From assembly GCA_003427395.1 (NCBI GenBank), contig BFEA01000135.1, forward strand, positions 1,943,367 to 2,005,550: a stretch of DNA of 62,184 nucleotides, in the 5' to 3' direction. Positions within the stretch are counted from its first letter, which is position 1; each line of letters opens with the position of its first letter. The notes below the pieces were generated by a model. The model did no database searches. It saw nothing but the letters and a program-made list of their open reading frames with translations, and was not told the DNA's origin. The translations under genes were made by a program, and so were the position numbers. Source of the DNA: Chara braunii. Taxonomy: Eukaryota; Streptophyta; Charophyceae; Charales; Characeae. Shown here piece by piece: positions 11,031 to 20,854 of the stretch.

Positions 11031-11415
11031 CATTATTTTTAGGAAATTTTTGGGGCAGTGCACTGCATGTTTATGGGGGCTTTGCTCCACTACACAACAC
11101 TGTACTTGCATTTGGACGTATTCTCGACTGGATGCATTCGAAGTGTTGAACTCGTTGCCACGCACCTGGTCCAGATAGTGTCCAGATCCATGTAGAGTGT
11201 TGTTTAGTGGCGCGAGGCTGTATGACGTGCACTTGCAAGTATTATGATTCCAACAAGCTCCGCTGTAGGACAACTCGTCAGTGCTTTGACTCTCTGGACA
11301 CTGCTGTCAGACGATAGCCCCGAGGAGGTTATTATAACAAAATACTAAATAGCCTTGATGATCCAGATGTACCAGTTGTCAGTCTGAAAGCTAACTTGAT
11401 ATATCTGGTTTCATT

Positions 11416-11597
11416 GCCTTCGTTAATCCCGGCTGCGGTAATTATATTGCGGCCGATTCATGGGGGGCATAAATTAATAAGGGTGAGGTTTCGTGGACAG
11501 CATCCGTTTTGGATCTTCTTTGGTTCTCTCTTGTTCTGAGGGAGGAATAGAAAAGGGGGTTCCTTGTGGGTGACTATCGTTGGTAGCCTTTCCTTCA
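11416..11597. repeat. Family A repeat, copy 9
   Basis: It belongs to the copy 4 sub-family. The first hairpin is kept as GGCTGC...GCGGCC with one wobble pair. Confidence 0.8.
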
Positions 11598-11908
11598 AGA
11601 CAAAAGACAAAAAAGAAGGTGCGAAGGACTTTGGGAGGTGTTGCAATTGTTGCTATTGGAAAGTGCACTTGATTGCTATTCTATCATAGACCTCGATGGT
11701 GTAGTTGTACCCTAAGTTGGGGTGGTTGGGGGGGTTTGGAAGCATTCGTTTGGGGTCTATTCCAGCCACAAGTTCGATTTCAAGGCTATCCTACAATGAA
11801 AGGTACCAAAATACTGAGTCTATTCTACCATAGCGTCGATAGCGCTGTTGCATCAGTCGCAAGTCTCGAGATGTCCTGCATATCAACCACCAAGTGTATT
11901 TGTTCTTT

Positions 11909-12074
11909 GCCTTCGTTAATCCCGGTTGCTGTAATTGTACGGCGATCGATTCATGGGAGGCATAAAGTAATAAAGGCGAGGTTTCGTAGACAGCATCCGT
12001 TTTGGATCTCCTCGGTTCTCTCTTTTGTTCTGAGAGAGAGGAGTAGGGGAGGGGGTCCCTTGTGGGTTTCCAAC
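11909..12074. repeat. Family A repeat, copy 10 (3' deletion)
   Basis: It lacks the GACTATCGTTGGTAGCC segment near its end. With copies 11 and 12 it forms a second tandem array that shares the spacer TCTATTCTACCATAGC...GCGCTG. Confidence 0.8.
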
Positions 12075-12177
12075 AAACCAAGGAAAAAAAAGGAAAAAAA
12101 CTGAGTCTATTCTACCATAGCCTCGATAGCGCTGGTGCATCAGTCCTAAGTCTCAAAACGTCTTGCGTTGGTTCTTT

Positions 12178-12360
12178 GCCTTCGTTAATCCCGGTTGCTG
12201 TAATTGTACGGCGATCGATTCATGGGAGGCATAAAGTAATAAAGGTGAGGTTTCGTAGACAGCATCCGTTTTGGATGTCCTTGGTTCTCTCTCTTGTTCA
12301 GAGAGAGAGGAGTAGGGAGGAGGTCCTTTGTGGGTGACTATCGTTGGTAGCCTTTCCAAC
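12178..12360. repeat. Family A repeat, copy 11
   Basis: Tandem with copies 10 and 12. A 28-base A-run follows it (from about 12365). Confidence 0.8.
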
Positions 12361-12489
12361 AACCCGAAAAAAAAAAAAAAAAAAAAAAAAAAAACTGAGT
12401 CTATTCTACCATAGCCTCGAGAGCGCTGTTGCATCAGTCGCAAGTCTCAAAGTGTCCTGCATATCAACCACCAAGTGTATTTGTTCTTT

Positions 12490-12671
12490 GCCTTCGTTAA
12501 TCCCGGTCGCTGTAATTGTACGGCGATCGATTCATGGGAGGCATAAAGCAATATAAAGGTGAGGTTTCCTAGACAGCATCCGTTTTGGATCTCCTCGGTT
12601 CTCTCTTGTGCTGAGAGAGGAGTAGGGAGGAGGTCCCTTGTGGGTGACTATCGTTGGTAGCCTTTCCTACA
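12490..12671. repeat. Family A repeat, copy 12
   Basis: It is followed by the same 169-bp spacer (12672-12841) that separates copies 1 and 2. Confidence 0.8.
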
Positions 12672-12841
12672 GACCATTCCACCATAGCCAGGAGAGTATT
12701 TCATGGTAGCCGTGAGGCTGTTGTGCCATCGCTCTGGTACTGATAGGCATGCGGCTGTGCCACGATAGGCATGACAGCCCAGTTGTAGTGGTTGTAAATC
12801 TCAAGGCAATCTGGGTGAGTACTTTGCGTAATTGGCTCTTT

Positions 12842-13037
12842 GCCTTCGTTAATCCCGGCTGCTGTGATTTAAATTGCAGCCGATTCATGGGAGGCATAAA
12901 GTATTATAAAGGTCAGGTTTCGTAGGCAGCATCCGTTTTGGATCTCCTCTGTTCTCTCTTGTTCTGAGAGAGAGAGAGGAGTAGCGGAGGGAGGTGGTCC
13001 CTTGTGGGTGACTATCGTTGGCTTTGCCTTTCCTACA
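12842..13037. repeat. Family A repeat, copy 13
   Basis: Last unit of the family. With copy 12 it duplicates the copy 1-2 dimer 8.7 kb upstream. Confidence 0.8.
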
Positions 13038-13990
13038 AAAGAAAAAGGAATCGGAAAACGTTTTGGCTGAGAACTTGGGCGCAGGTGTGTTTCACTATTC
13101 CGGCAGAAGCACAAGACCATTGCACCTTAAGCGAAGCTATTCCATCATAGGAATGGGACTGCTCTACTAAAGGCAGGGGGCTATTTCACCCTTTCTGCTA
13201 TGTAGAACTATTCCACCATAGGAAGGCGAGATGCAGGAGGCTATTTCACCTTTTTTGCTAGGCAGAAGTTCTGATGGACACTGGCTGTGTACTGCGGTCC
13301 GGACACGAGCATGGTATGATGCTCGTGTGCATGCACACACACACCGTCTTGTCCCTCCTGCGCCCCTGGCTTCCTATAGAACTCCACCCCTTAACCATTT
13401 CCTTCCTCCCGCCTTTTGTGTGCTACTAGTAAATGCACACGGATGAGCATCATAAGAGAAACAGGCAAAATATAACCCGGAGATCCGGAGTAAAATGAAC
13501 AGAAGTATGCCTCCCCCTTCGCTATGCCTCTTTTCATAGCGTGCAAGTAGGCTGTTAAGGTACACGGGGATGTCGGATGTGGGCAGCTGGCGCTAAACCA
13601 CAGTTAACGTGGCCAGCCTTGTTCGGTGAGCAGCTGGCACTAAACCACAGTTAACGTGGCCGGCCTTGTTCGGTGAGCCAGAGTAAAGATAGTAAAAGGG
13701 GTACCCTACAGAAAGGCAGAGTAAAGATAGTAGAGGAAGGGATATAACAGACCTATGCTTCTCCATGTTGGTTCCAATTGGTGTAAAACTGTTTCGTTGT
13801 TGGATGGACTTATCTCAACTGTGTTCCATTGTCTGCAATAGAGGTAAAGCGACTTCGATTTTGGATTAACTCGTCTGGGTGGAACAGGGGCTGTTGTGGT
13901 GAAAATGTATCCCCTCCTCCCCCCGCCCCGCCCCAAACATCTTCTACAATACTGTTTCTCTATTTTTTTTGTTTTATGGACACTTTGTGA
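13038..13990. other. Gene-free stretch
   Basis: It contains tandemly repeated short phrases (GAGGCTATTTCACC, and GCAGCTGGCRCTAAACCACAGTTAACGTGGCC at about 13575 and 13629). No gene is recognised. Confidence 0.45.
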
Positions 13991-14645
13991 TGATTCTCGG
14001 ATGGAATGAGAGACTTATTTTATTTTATTTCTTTAAATAACACAGGCAGCCACACAGCTCCGCACTCGTGAGGCAGTGCGATTAGACACGGTTAGAGTTC
14101 CTGAGGGGGGCGACTCCACACTCTTACAGTAAGACAGTGTGAGAAGACGCTGGTACAGCTCATGAGGGATGCCTGCAGTGTTTGTTGTGACTTGGTTATT
14201 GCTGATTTCTTCTTGAATGCAGGTTCTGTTTTGTGTGGGTTTTCTCGTCTTTCATTGTGAAACTATGCAGTTGGTTTGGTCGACATTGTCACAAAAAAAA
14301 CTATTTGTACCGTTTTGGAATGCATTTGGTGCTGCTCCACTGCATCTCTTCTCTGCATCGTGTATCGTTCCCCCGCTCTCGCCCCCGATCTCTTATATTA
14401 AGCCTTCTGTTTCTTTTGTTCTTGTTTGGATGCCAGTGTGGCTGAAGAACTTGCAGCGTTTGGTGGTCTTTGAGTAGCTGCTGTGCGGTTTGGCCATACA
14501 ACGGCTATTCGCTTTCTTGATGCACGGGAGACGCTGACGGTTCTTGCAATCGAGCTTTTGTCCGCCGTTCGTAAAAAGGGCTCCGCGTAACGGACGAGAA
14601 GGCAGGCGGTTAAATCAGAGACCCTTGGAAAGCCCTCACCTCATC
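13991..14645 (+). promoter_or_regulatory. Putative 5' flank and leader of the AAPT gene
   Basis: This single-copy-looking stretch lies directly upstream of the AAPT start codon. The last ~130 bases are GC-richer and could be 5' leader. I see no convincing TATA box at a fixed distance, and no transcription start can be assigned by eye. No copy of the local repeat families interrupts it, which suggests it is ordinary gene-flanking DNA. A 5' UTR intron cannot be excluded. Confidence 0.3.
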
Positions 14646-15827
14646 ATGGGTTTCATAGGTAAGCATGGGCAGCAGACCCTTCGAAAGTACAAATATAGTG
14701 GAGTCGATAGATCGATAATGTCCAAGCATATTTTTCAGCCTTACTGGGTTCGCGTAGTCAAATTGTTCCCCATCTGGATGCCCCCTAATTTGATCACCCT
14801 GACAGGATTTTTCTTTGTAGTTGGTTCGACGCTGTTGAGTTACCTGTATGCTCCACATTTAAACACCGAGGGCCCGCGGTACCTGTATCTTGTCCAAGGC
14901 ATCCTTTTGTTCTTGTACCAGACCTTTGACGCTGTGGATGGGAAACAAGCACGACGCACGAACTCCTCGAGTCCGCTCGGAGAGCTCTTTGACCATGGTT
15001 GTGACGCCTTGGCTTGTGCTTTCGAGGGCCTGGCATTCGGCACGGCGCTGATGATCGGCCGAAACGTCATTTGGCTGTGGGCTGTTGCCATTATACCGTT
15101 CTACTTTGCGACCTGGGAAACTTTCCATACGGGCACTCTCACTCTGGGGGAGATCAATGGGCCGACGGAGGGGCTGTTCCTTACGTATTCCGCGCATCTT
15201 TTCACCGCCCTTGTCGGTCCAAGGTGGTGGACTCTCGATTTCAAAGAGGCGCTTCATCTTCCAGACAGTCTAAACTTTCTCCCGGCATTTCAGTTGAATA
15301 CCCTGGTGATTGTTCTGATGATGATGTTCGCAGTAATGCCCACGGTCCTCTCAAATATATCGAACGTGAGCAAAGCTGTACAGTACTCGAAGGAAGGAAG
15401 CATGCATGAGGCCATCTTGTTGCTCCTTCCGTTTACCGCGCTCTGCTCGATTGTCTCAGTTTGGGCGTGGGTGTCGCCTTCCGATGTGCTTGGAAACCAG
15501 CCATATTTGCTAATTCTTGGCACAGGTTTTTCTTTCGGTTTCCTCGTTGGGCGTGTCATCCTTGCGCACCTCACCGATGAGCCGCGGGGTTTGAAAACCA
15601 GCATGTGCAAGGCGCTTCTTCCTCTGCCTTTCGCTCTTGCGAACGCCCTGTCTGCCAAGCTGCTGAATGGGAGTCCTTTGTTCGATGAGTTCTGGGTGCT
15701 CGTTGGGTTCGCGGCGTACACCTTTGGCCTGTACTTGTATTTTGCGATGAGCGTCATTTCCGAGATAACGTCGACATTGGGGATCAAGTGCTTCAGCACC
15801 AAAAAGGATCTGCATCGACAGGCATGA
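14646..15827 (+). CDS. AAPT: Aminoalcohol (choline/ethanolamine) phosphotransferase, AAPT-like
   Basis: This 393-residue integral membrane enzyme should transfer phosphocholine or phosphoethanolamine from the CDP-alcohol to diacylglycerol, the last step of the Kennedy pathway, in the ER or Golgi. The diagnostic CDP-alcohol phosphotransferase motif D(x)2DG(x)2AR(x)8G(x)3D(x)3D is complete: D95, D98, G99, A102, R103, G112, D116 and D120. Several hydrophobic segments follow (about 142-156, 218-235, 255-275, 285-308, 323-336, 348-372). The length is close to land-plant AAPT (about 389 aa), and the N-terminal, motif and FLVGR regions look plant-like. I chose the ATG at 14646 because homology begins there and it has A at -3 and G at +4. 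An in-frame ATG at 14544 would add 34 unrelated residues. The frame has no intron, although land-plant homologues are multi-exonic as I recall, so a retrocopy is possible. Choline versus ethanolamine preference cannot be read from the sequence. Confidence 0.95.
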   Translation: MGFIGKHGQQTLRKYKYSGVDRSIMSKHIFQPYWVRVVKLFPIWMPPNLITLTGFFFVVGSTLLSYLYAPHLNTEGPRYLYLVQGILLFLYQTFDAVDGKQARRTNSSSPLGELFDHGCDALACAFEGLAFGTALMIGRNVIWLWAVAIIPFYFATWETFHTGTLTLGEINGPTEGLFLTYSAHLFTALVGPRWWTLDFKEALHLPDSLNFLPAFQLNTLVIVLMMMFAVMPTVLSNISNVSKAVQYSKEGSMHEAILLLLPFTALCSIVSVWAWVSPSDVLGNQPYLLILGTGFSFGFLVGRVILAHLTDEPRGLKTSMCKALLPLPFALANALSAKLLNGSPLFDEFWVLVGFAAYTFGLYLYFAMSVISEITSTLGIKCFSTKKDLHRQA

Positions 15828-17060
15828 CTATCCGAGGGTTGCGAGGTGCTGGTCGAGCCCGGGACTCCTTGTTCGTAACGGTTCTTCCCGCCTTCTGCTT
15901 GGCAGCTCGCGCTCTTGGGTTTCCGGAGCGGGAAGGAGAGGAGAAGGTAAAGGAGGGAAAGACCAGCAGCACTCCTTGAGGTGAGGACAGAGAGTGAAGC
16001 CCTCGCAAATTCAAGTGTCGGGAGCTGCTGAGTGTGCCTGGCGACATCGTGCCACCCATATCTTACCTTGTTTCGCTCTCCGTTTTTCGTAGTTTCGTGT
16101 TCTTGGAGTTGCTGAGCAGGAAAGAGGAGGGGATCATAAGGAGGTAGAGGAAGACAGCACTTCGTTCCGTCATTCGAATAAAGCTTGCCGGTCGAGGAGA
16201 ACCTGAATTGATGTGTACGTTGCTTCTGACGTCTTGTTATTGGCAAATGCTGGGGAGTTGCTGCAGCAGCCTTATACAATTCACTAGGTACTTCTCTGCT
16301 GACCCATGTTCGCCTGATTATTTTATTTCTATTCTCATCAGTCAATGCGCCGTCGTCCAGGTGTGAAGTTAGGTGCTTTTGCTGAGTGGATGATAGTTGG
16401 GCCCCGTGCTCGCCGGGCGTGAACTGAGCCAACTGCAGGTAGACATGTTTGAGTACATTGTTATGTGTGCAGGCCGCTCCCGTCACGCTCGGGCGCTGCA
16501 TCGCTCTCAGCTTTACCCACGCTTGTGTGCTGGACTGTCGTCCGACTCAGGAGGTCCTGCCGAAGAGAAGATGGTTGCATCGTTGGTTGCATTGTCGCCG
16601 ATCTGTTTGTTCGTCAGCGGGGTTGTGCATTCTCTGGCGAGAAGTCTCTGATTATTTTCAGCTGCTCATTGGTTAGCGTGGGTGGAGAAGATCGTGGGGG
16701 CTTTCTTCTCTGCTTCGGCCCTGTGGATGTGGGGAAGTAAGTGCGCTGTCCTCCTTTTCGCAATGCCCACTGAGTTCTAATTTTCATCTCTGCTCCTTCG
16801 AAATGATTATCATCTGTGCGCGACTATTTTGCGTGTGCTAGCATTGTTGGATTGTTTGTTTTTGTATCTGAATTGTTAAGTTGTTTTGCACGATTACTGA
16901 TTAGAGGTTCTGGATCTCAGTAGCATCACTTGAGATAGGCTAGAAAAAAGAGGTGCAGAACCGTTAGATTGATTTATCTGTACATCTACTAGATTATGCT
17001 GGCGGCATGGCTCCCGGCATGTGGGAAACTCCCTGGGTGATTTTCCATTTGCTTTCGGGC
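15828..17060. other. AAPT 3' flank, no further gene seen
   Basis: This interval carries the presumed 3' UTR and then unassigned sequence. Open frames on the minus strand overlapping the end of AAPT (15290-16501) are long only because they run antisense to the real gene. Nothing else is recognisable. Confidence 0.4.
16177..16182 (+). terminator. Candidate polyadenylation signal of AAPT
   Basis: A canonical AATAAA hexamer lies 350 bases after the AAPT stop codon, a plausible 3' UTR length. Plant-lineage poly(A) signals are variable, so the assignment is tentative. No poly(A) tract follows the gene that would mark a young retrocopy. Confidence 0.4.
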
Positions 17061-17084
17061 CCCCTATGACCATTTAAGTGATGG

Positions 17085-17700
17085 AATGAATGTATGGCTA
17101 ATCAGCCTCCTATATAGCACGGTCATCACCTTGTTGTTTCTGTGTAGCGAGTCCATGGATGCGAGGTGAGGCTTTTCTAAGCAATGGACATTGTTCACGC
17201 CTATTGCTCGACTTTTTGACATGTGGAAGCGAGGCCCCGGATGCGAGGTGAGATTTTTCTTACGCAATGGACCTTGTTTTCACACGTATTACTCGACGTT
17301 TAGACATGTTTGAGGAAGGAAGTGACATCCCAGGAAAAATACTTCAGCCCCATGGAAGGGGGGAGACATACTTTTGGCTACTCAGCTCTCTTACCGCTGT
17401 CATCAACTTGAAGTCTCTCTCTGTCTTTAGTTATGCCTGGGAAGACCATGGGAAGACAGGTGGCAGATTCTCTGGGGATGGATTTTAGATCGCTCGTGCC
17501 AGGTGTAAAGAGCGCAGGAATCGCTCTCGGCTTCCGTCAGGCTAGAACGAGCGGAGGACGAGGACGTATGTTTGGCTATAACAAGCTCCTATCGTGGCCA
17601 TCAACTTGTTCTCTCTCCTAAGCGAGTCCTCGGAAGACAGCTGACAACTCTAGGGATGGACTTCAGGTCACTTGCGTCTTTAGTATGTCGGGAAAGGAAT
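17085..17700. repeat. Degenerate tandem repeats downstream of AAPT
   Basis: A unit containing GGCTA, TCATCAACTTG, AGCGAGTCC and GGGATGGAYTTYAG recurs near 17090, 17370-17490 and 17565-17680. An inner ~80-bp duplication (GATGCGAGGTGAG) lies at 17158 and 17239. The sequence is non-coding. Confidence 0.5.
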
Positions 17701-17705
17701 ATATA

Positions 17706-17707
17706 TG

Positions 17708-17756
<49 letters not shown>
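17706..17756. repeat. (TG)n microsatellite
   Basis: An almost pure TG repeat of about 50 bases ends in TATATATC. Nearby ambiguous bases (17863, 17882) bracket a G-run. Confidence 0.95.
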
Positions 17757-17761
<5 letters not shown>

Positions 17762-18832
17762 CTAGGACTAACGCTTGCCAGTCGTGATCAGTGCGGGAAT
17801 CGCTGCCAGCTAAGGTTAACCAAGAACCACAGGTGGGTGGGAGTAGTAGTTTCCCGGCGGGGNGGGGGGGGGGGGGGGGGGNACGGACATGTATTTTCCG
17901 TGCGTTGTTTTCTTTTCCGATTTCAATGTCACGACAGGGACACGGAGTTTGTTCATATATGCGTTGAAAATGTTGGCGAAGTGCTGGAGGTGCAACTAGG
18001 CCTTGTTTATGAGGGAATTTATTTTTTGGCTGTGTTTTGTTCGTCTGTGTCTTTGTCCTTTTTGTTCGTTTGTCGCACAGAGCTCGTCGTGCAACTCGTC
18101 AGTACGTTTCGCGTGCATGTTACAACGCATCCTCGACCCGTTTGCTTCTTGCTGTTTAACGCATCTGCTCAACGGGTTCGCAAAATATGTTTTTCTCTCA
18201 AGTTAAATCATTGAATTGATCAGTCCTAGGTGAGTAGGAGTGATTTTATTCTGTTCATCTGATAGGATTCGAGCTTGAGTCTGTATTTCAACAGTCGGGT
18301 GTACCAACTGAGCTAGGCACGTCTGTAAAATACAGTGTTGTCCTGGCTTCTGATACACTGAATTGTTGTGGGGAAGGAGGGCCTGCTTGACACTGCTGGC
18401 CTTTCCGGTCCGGTAGGCCAAGCCTTTCCATGGCACGGTGTTAACCGCCAGATGCTCATGGGTAGGAGGGTTGGGTACCGGTGTGTTTAGTGAAACCTGT
18501 CCATGCCTGTCGTGGAACAGATTCCATAACACACGCACACGTGGCGGAAGGATCGCCTTGTTCTTTCTTTGAGCAGAGCTGCTTGTTCTGTCTTTGAGAA
18601 GAGGTTCCGCTATGACTGGAGGCCCAGGCACGCGCTGCCAGAAAAGCACGCATCTAGTGCCCTCTTGCATGAAAGCAATAACAGGGAGAACATAAGCAGG
18701 AGGGAGGACCCTCTTGCAGCAAAGGTGCGACCTTTTTCCTCGCTGTTCGGTATGGAGGGAGTAATGTGCTGTGTGCCTACTTAGAACGCTGGTACTTCTG
18801 CGCCACTTTCTTCCATGGCTCCATCCATCTTC
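17757..18832. other. Gene-free stretch
   Basis: Apart from the tRNA-like SINE at 18254-18320, I see no gene. The 169-residue open frame that begins in the TG repeat is low in complexity and unrecognised. Confidence 0.4.
18254..18320 (-). repeat. tRNA-derived SINE fragment (copy 3)
   Basis: The minus strand reads GCCTAGCTCAGTTGGTACAC, a near-consensus box A, and AAGCTCGAATCC, a box B with one change. It ends with TCAGATGAAC as in copy 2. This is the best-preserved polymerase III promoter of the four copies. Confidence 0.6.
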
Positions 18833-18933
18833 ACCTGAATAAAATGCCTTGTCATTTTATTGCTGCATTTGGCCCAACTTTAAGTCCCGATGCAGCGATA
18901 AGGACCGGGCGTTCTATTCGGGGAAGACGGTAG
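18833..18933. repeat. Third copy of the 0.8-kb hairpin repeat
   Basis: This copy matches the units at 760-1030 over the region reading TTTGGCCCAACTTT through GTTCTATTCGGGGAAGACGG. Its left arm has decayed more than its right arm. It shows that the family is interspersed and not only locally duplicated. Confidence 0.6.
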
Positions 18934-19904
18934 CTCTGTAGAACCGCCTGCACTCCTTTTTTTGTCCCTTTGGCTGGCTCTGCCAGCCTTTTGGTCCGCT
19001 AGCCGACAAACCCGGCGAATGGGGCGCACATTTACGCCAAGCGCCCACGGCCTATGCATGTGCCAAGTACAAGTGGTTTCAATTCCCAGCCAGCCTTTGC
19101 GACCCTGATTGTGGCTGATAGATAGCAAGGGGCAGGTGCCACTGGTGCAAGTTTATGCATATGCTTGAAAAGTATGAATGAGACCGTAATGGCGTTCAGG
19201 TTCGTCCTTATCCTGAGATAAACATAGCACCAGAGCGGCCTGCCTCTTAACCTTAGTGCTGTTTTGAACCCTGCGAGCTACTAAGGAATGCAAGCTACTT
19301 GTATCTTATTGCGCTGTTGTGTCCTTCGGGACATCCATTGTACGTTTGGACGAATGCTTTGCGGAAGGTTTGGAGGATCTTGGGATTCCGGAATGTTGTG
19401 CGACCGTAATAATGTACGTACTACCATTGTACTTAGGATTGTACTTTGTGTCGAAGACAAGAAACTACTTGTCTTCGATGGGTTGCTTGACGCTCTTTGC
19501 ATACTGTACGTGTGAAGACTGTTTGCAAAATTGCACCCGGACGGTCTGGAATGGTATACGAACATCCGGATCGTAACCATGCTGATGACTCCACGAATAT
19601 TGATCAGCTGCTGTGTGGGGGAGTGTTGGGCTTGGACACTGCTGATACTTGATCTGGGCGGCGGGGGGGGGGGAGGGAGAGGGAAGGAAGAAGAAAGAAG
19701 GAGGTGCAGATACTGGCTATATGCTTGGGTCTTTTTGTTATCCAGGCCCACCGATGGCCCTGTGCTACTTGCTGGCTATGATTTTCTGGACATTGGGGCG
19801 ACGTTCGAACTCTTCATTCAATGGTATCTATGCTTGTAGGGTTCCCTGTGCCTGGCCGCTGCCTCACAAGCCTTAAGAGCTTAAGAGTCGTGACAGGTAA
19901 GTAG
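18934..19904. other. Gene-free stretch
   Basis: Open frames of 156 aa (minus, 19281-19751) and 102 aa (plus) overlap each other and show no domain. No repeat is recognised except a G-run with GA-rich DNA near 19660-19710. Confidence 0.4.
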
Positions 19905-20574
19905 TGAAAGGTGAATTTGAGAGGAGAATCAAACTGCAGTCCCTTAAACCCTACCGGCAAAATGCTTGCTATATGCTTGTACTTGGACCAGATATCGATG
20001 CCGAGACTGAATATGCCCTGCAAGCCGTCTTGCGCTGACCCGCCAGCAAAAGAAAAAAAAAATGTTTTGGCTGGCGGCGTCAGCCTTTCAGGTATGGTAC
20101 CCAGGGCCTCCAAAACTTGCGGGGCGTTAACGACAACGCCCCGCGGCCAACATATGAGCCAAGTGCTGGAGGTTTAAGATGAAGAAGAAAAAGAGAAAAT
20201 AAAAAAGGGCTTCCGGCGACATCTCTGCGAAATATTAGGTCCAGAAAACAACATGTCTCTGACACAATATGTGAGAAAGTCGTTGATGCGTGCGGAGAGT
20301 AGTTAGTAATGGATTCGCAAATTGGGCTTCTCATGACGGAGGAGGTACGAGGTCCAATTTGCGGATCCAATTGAAGAATCTTTTATATGTCACTCATGGT
20401 CAATCTTTGTTTCAACGCAGAACCTACATGTGTTTTTTTTTTTTTTTTTTTTTTTTTCGTTTTGTAATTGGCAGGACCTACCTGTGTTTTTTTTTTTTTT
20501 TTCAAGTGTCAAACTTTCCCTTCGACCCTTCATGATAGCGCAGGACCTCCCTTTTTTTTTCTTTTTTTTTTTTA

Positions 20575-20666
20575 ATGTGGCCTGATGGACAAGGGATCAG
20601 ATATTAAATTGAACAGAACAGATACTACACTTTATCTGTTTTTAGCCAAAAGGCCAAGAAAGGTAT
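20575..20666 (-). pseudogene. Truncated U2 snRNA retropseudogene
   Basis: The minus strand begins ATACCTTTCTTGGCCTTTTG, the 5' end of U2 snRNA with one change. It keeps AGTGTAGTATCTGTTC, which includes the GTAGTA branch-point pairing element, and then TTTAATATCTGAT. There is a short insertion after GGCTAA, and the 3' stem is mutated. The sequence stops at an A-tract (T-run at 20551-20573), so the Sm site and 3' stem-loops are absent. This is the pattern of a LINE-mobilised snRNA pseudogene. Confidence 0.8.
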
Positions 20667-20693
20667 ACCTACCTGTATTTTGTATACACTGAC

Positions 20694-20854
20694 TTAAACC
20701 ACCAGTACTTGGCCCAGCTATCAGGGGCCGAGGGAAAAAATAGAGTAGAAACGTTTCTAGTTGGAAGAATTTGGGCGCTCCTGTAGTGGCCCGTACATTT
20801 ACTAAAATCGAGTAGCGTTAACAGGCACGGCGTAAGGAAGTACTGGTGGTTTAA
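20694..20854. mobile_element. TTAA-flanked MITE (family T, short form)
   Basis: A perfect 15-bp terminal inverted repeat, TTAAACCACCAGTAC (20694-20708) against 20840-20854, bounds 161 bp. Read as TTAA target sites, the element proper starts ACCACCAG. Its internal TTAA at 20818-20821 is the empty version of a site that is occupied in the copy at 59263-60157. It is non-coding, and the TTAA preference fits piggyBac-like transposition. Confidence 0.8.

Noticed and set aside
3805-13120. Recurrent minus-strand peptide YETSPLYYFMPPMNR as a conserved small protein
   Set aside because: It recurs because the DNA repeat recurs. Frame is not preserved between copies, and insertions and deletions are not multiples of three.
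15290-16501. 403-codon minus-strand frame
   Set aside because: It overlaps AAPT in antisense, shows no domain, and is explained by the codon bias of the real gene.
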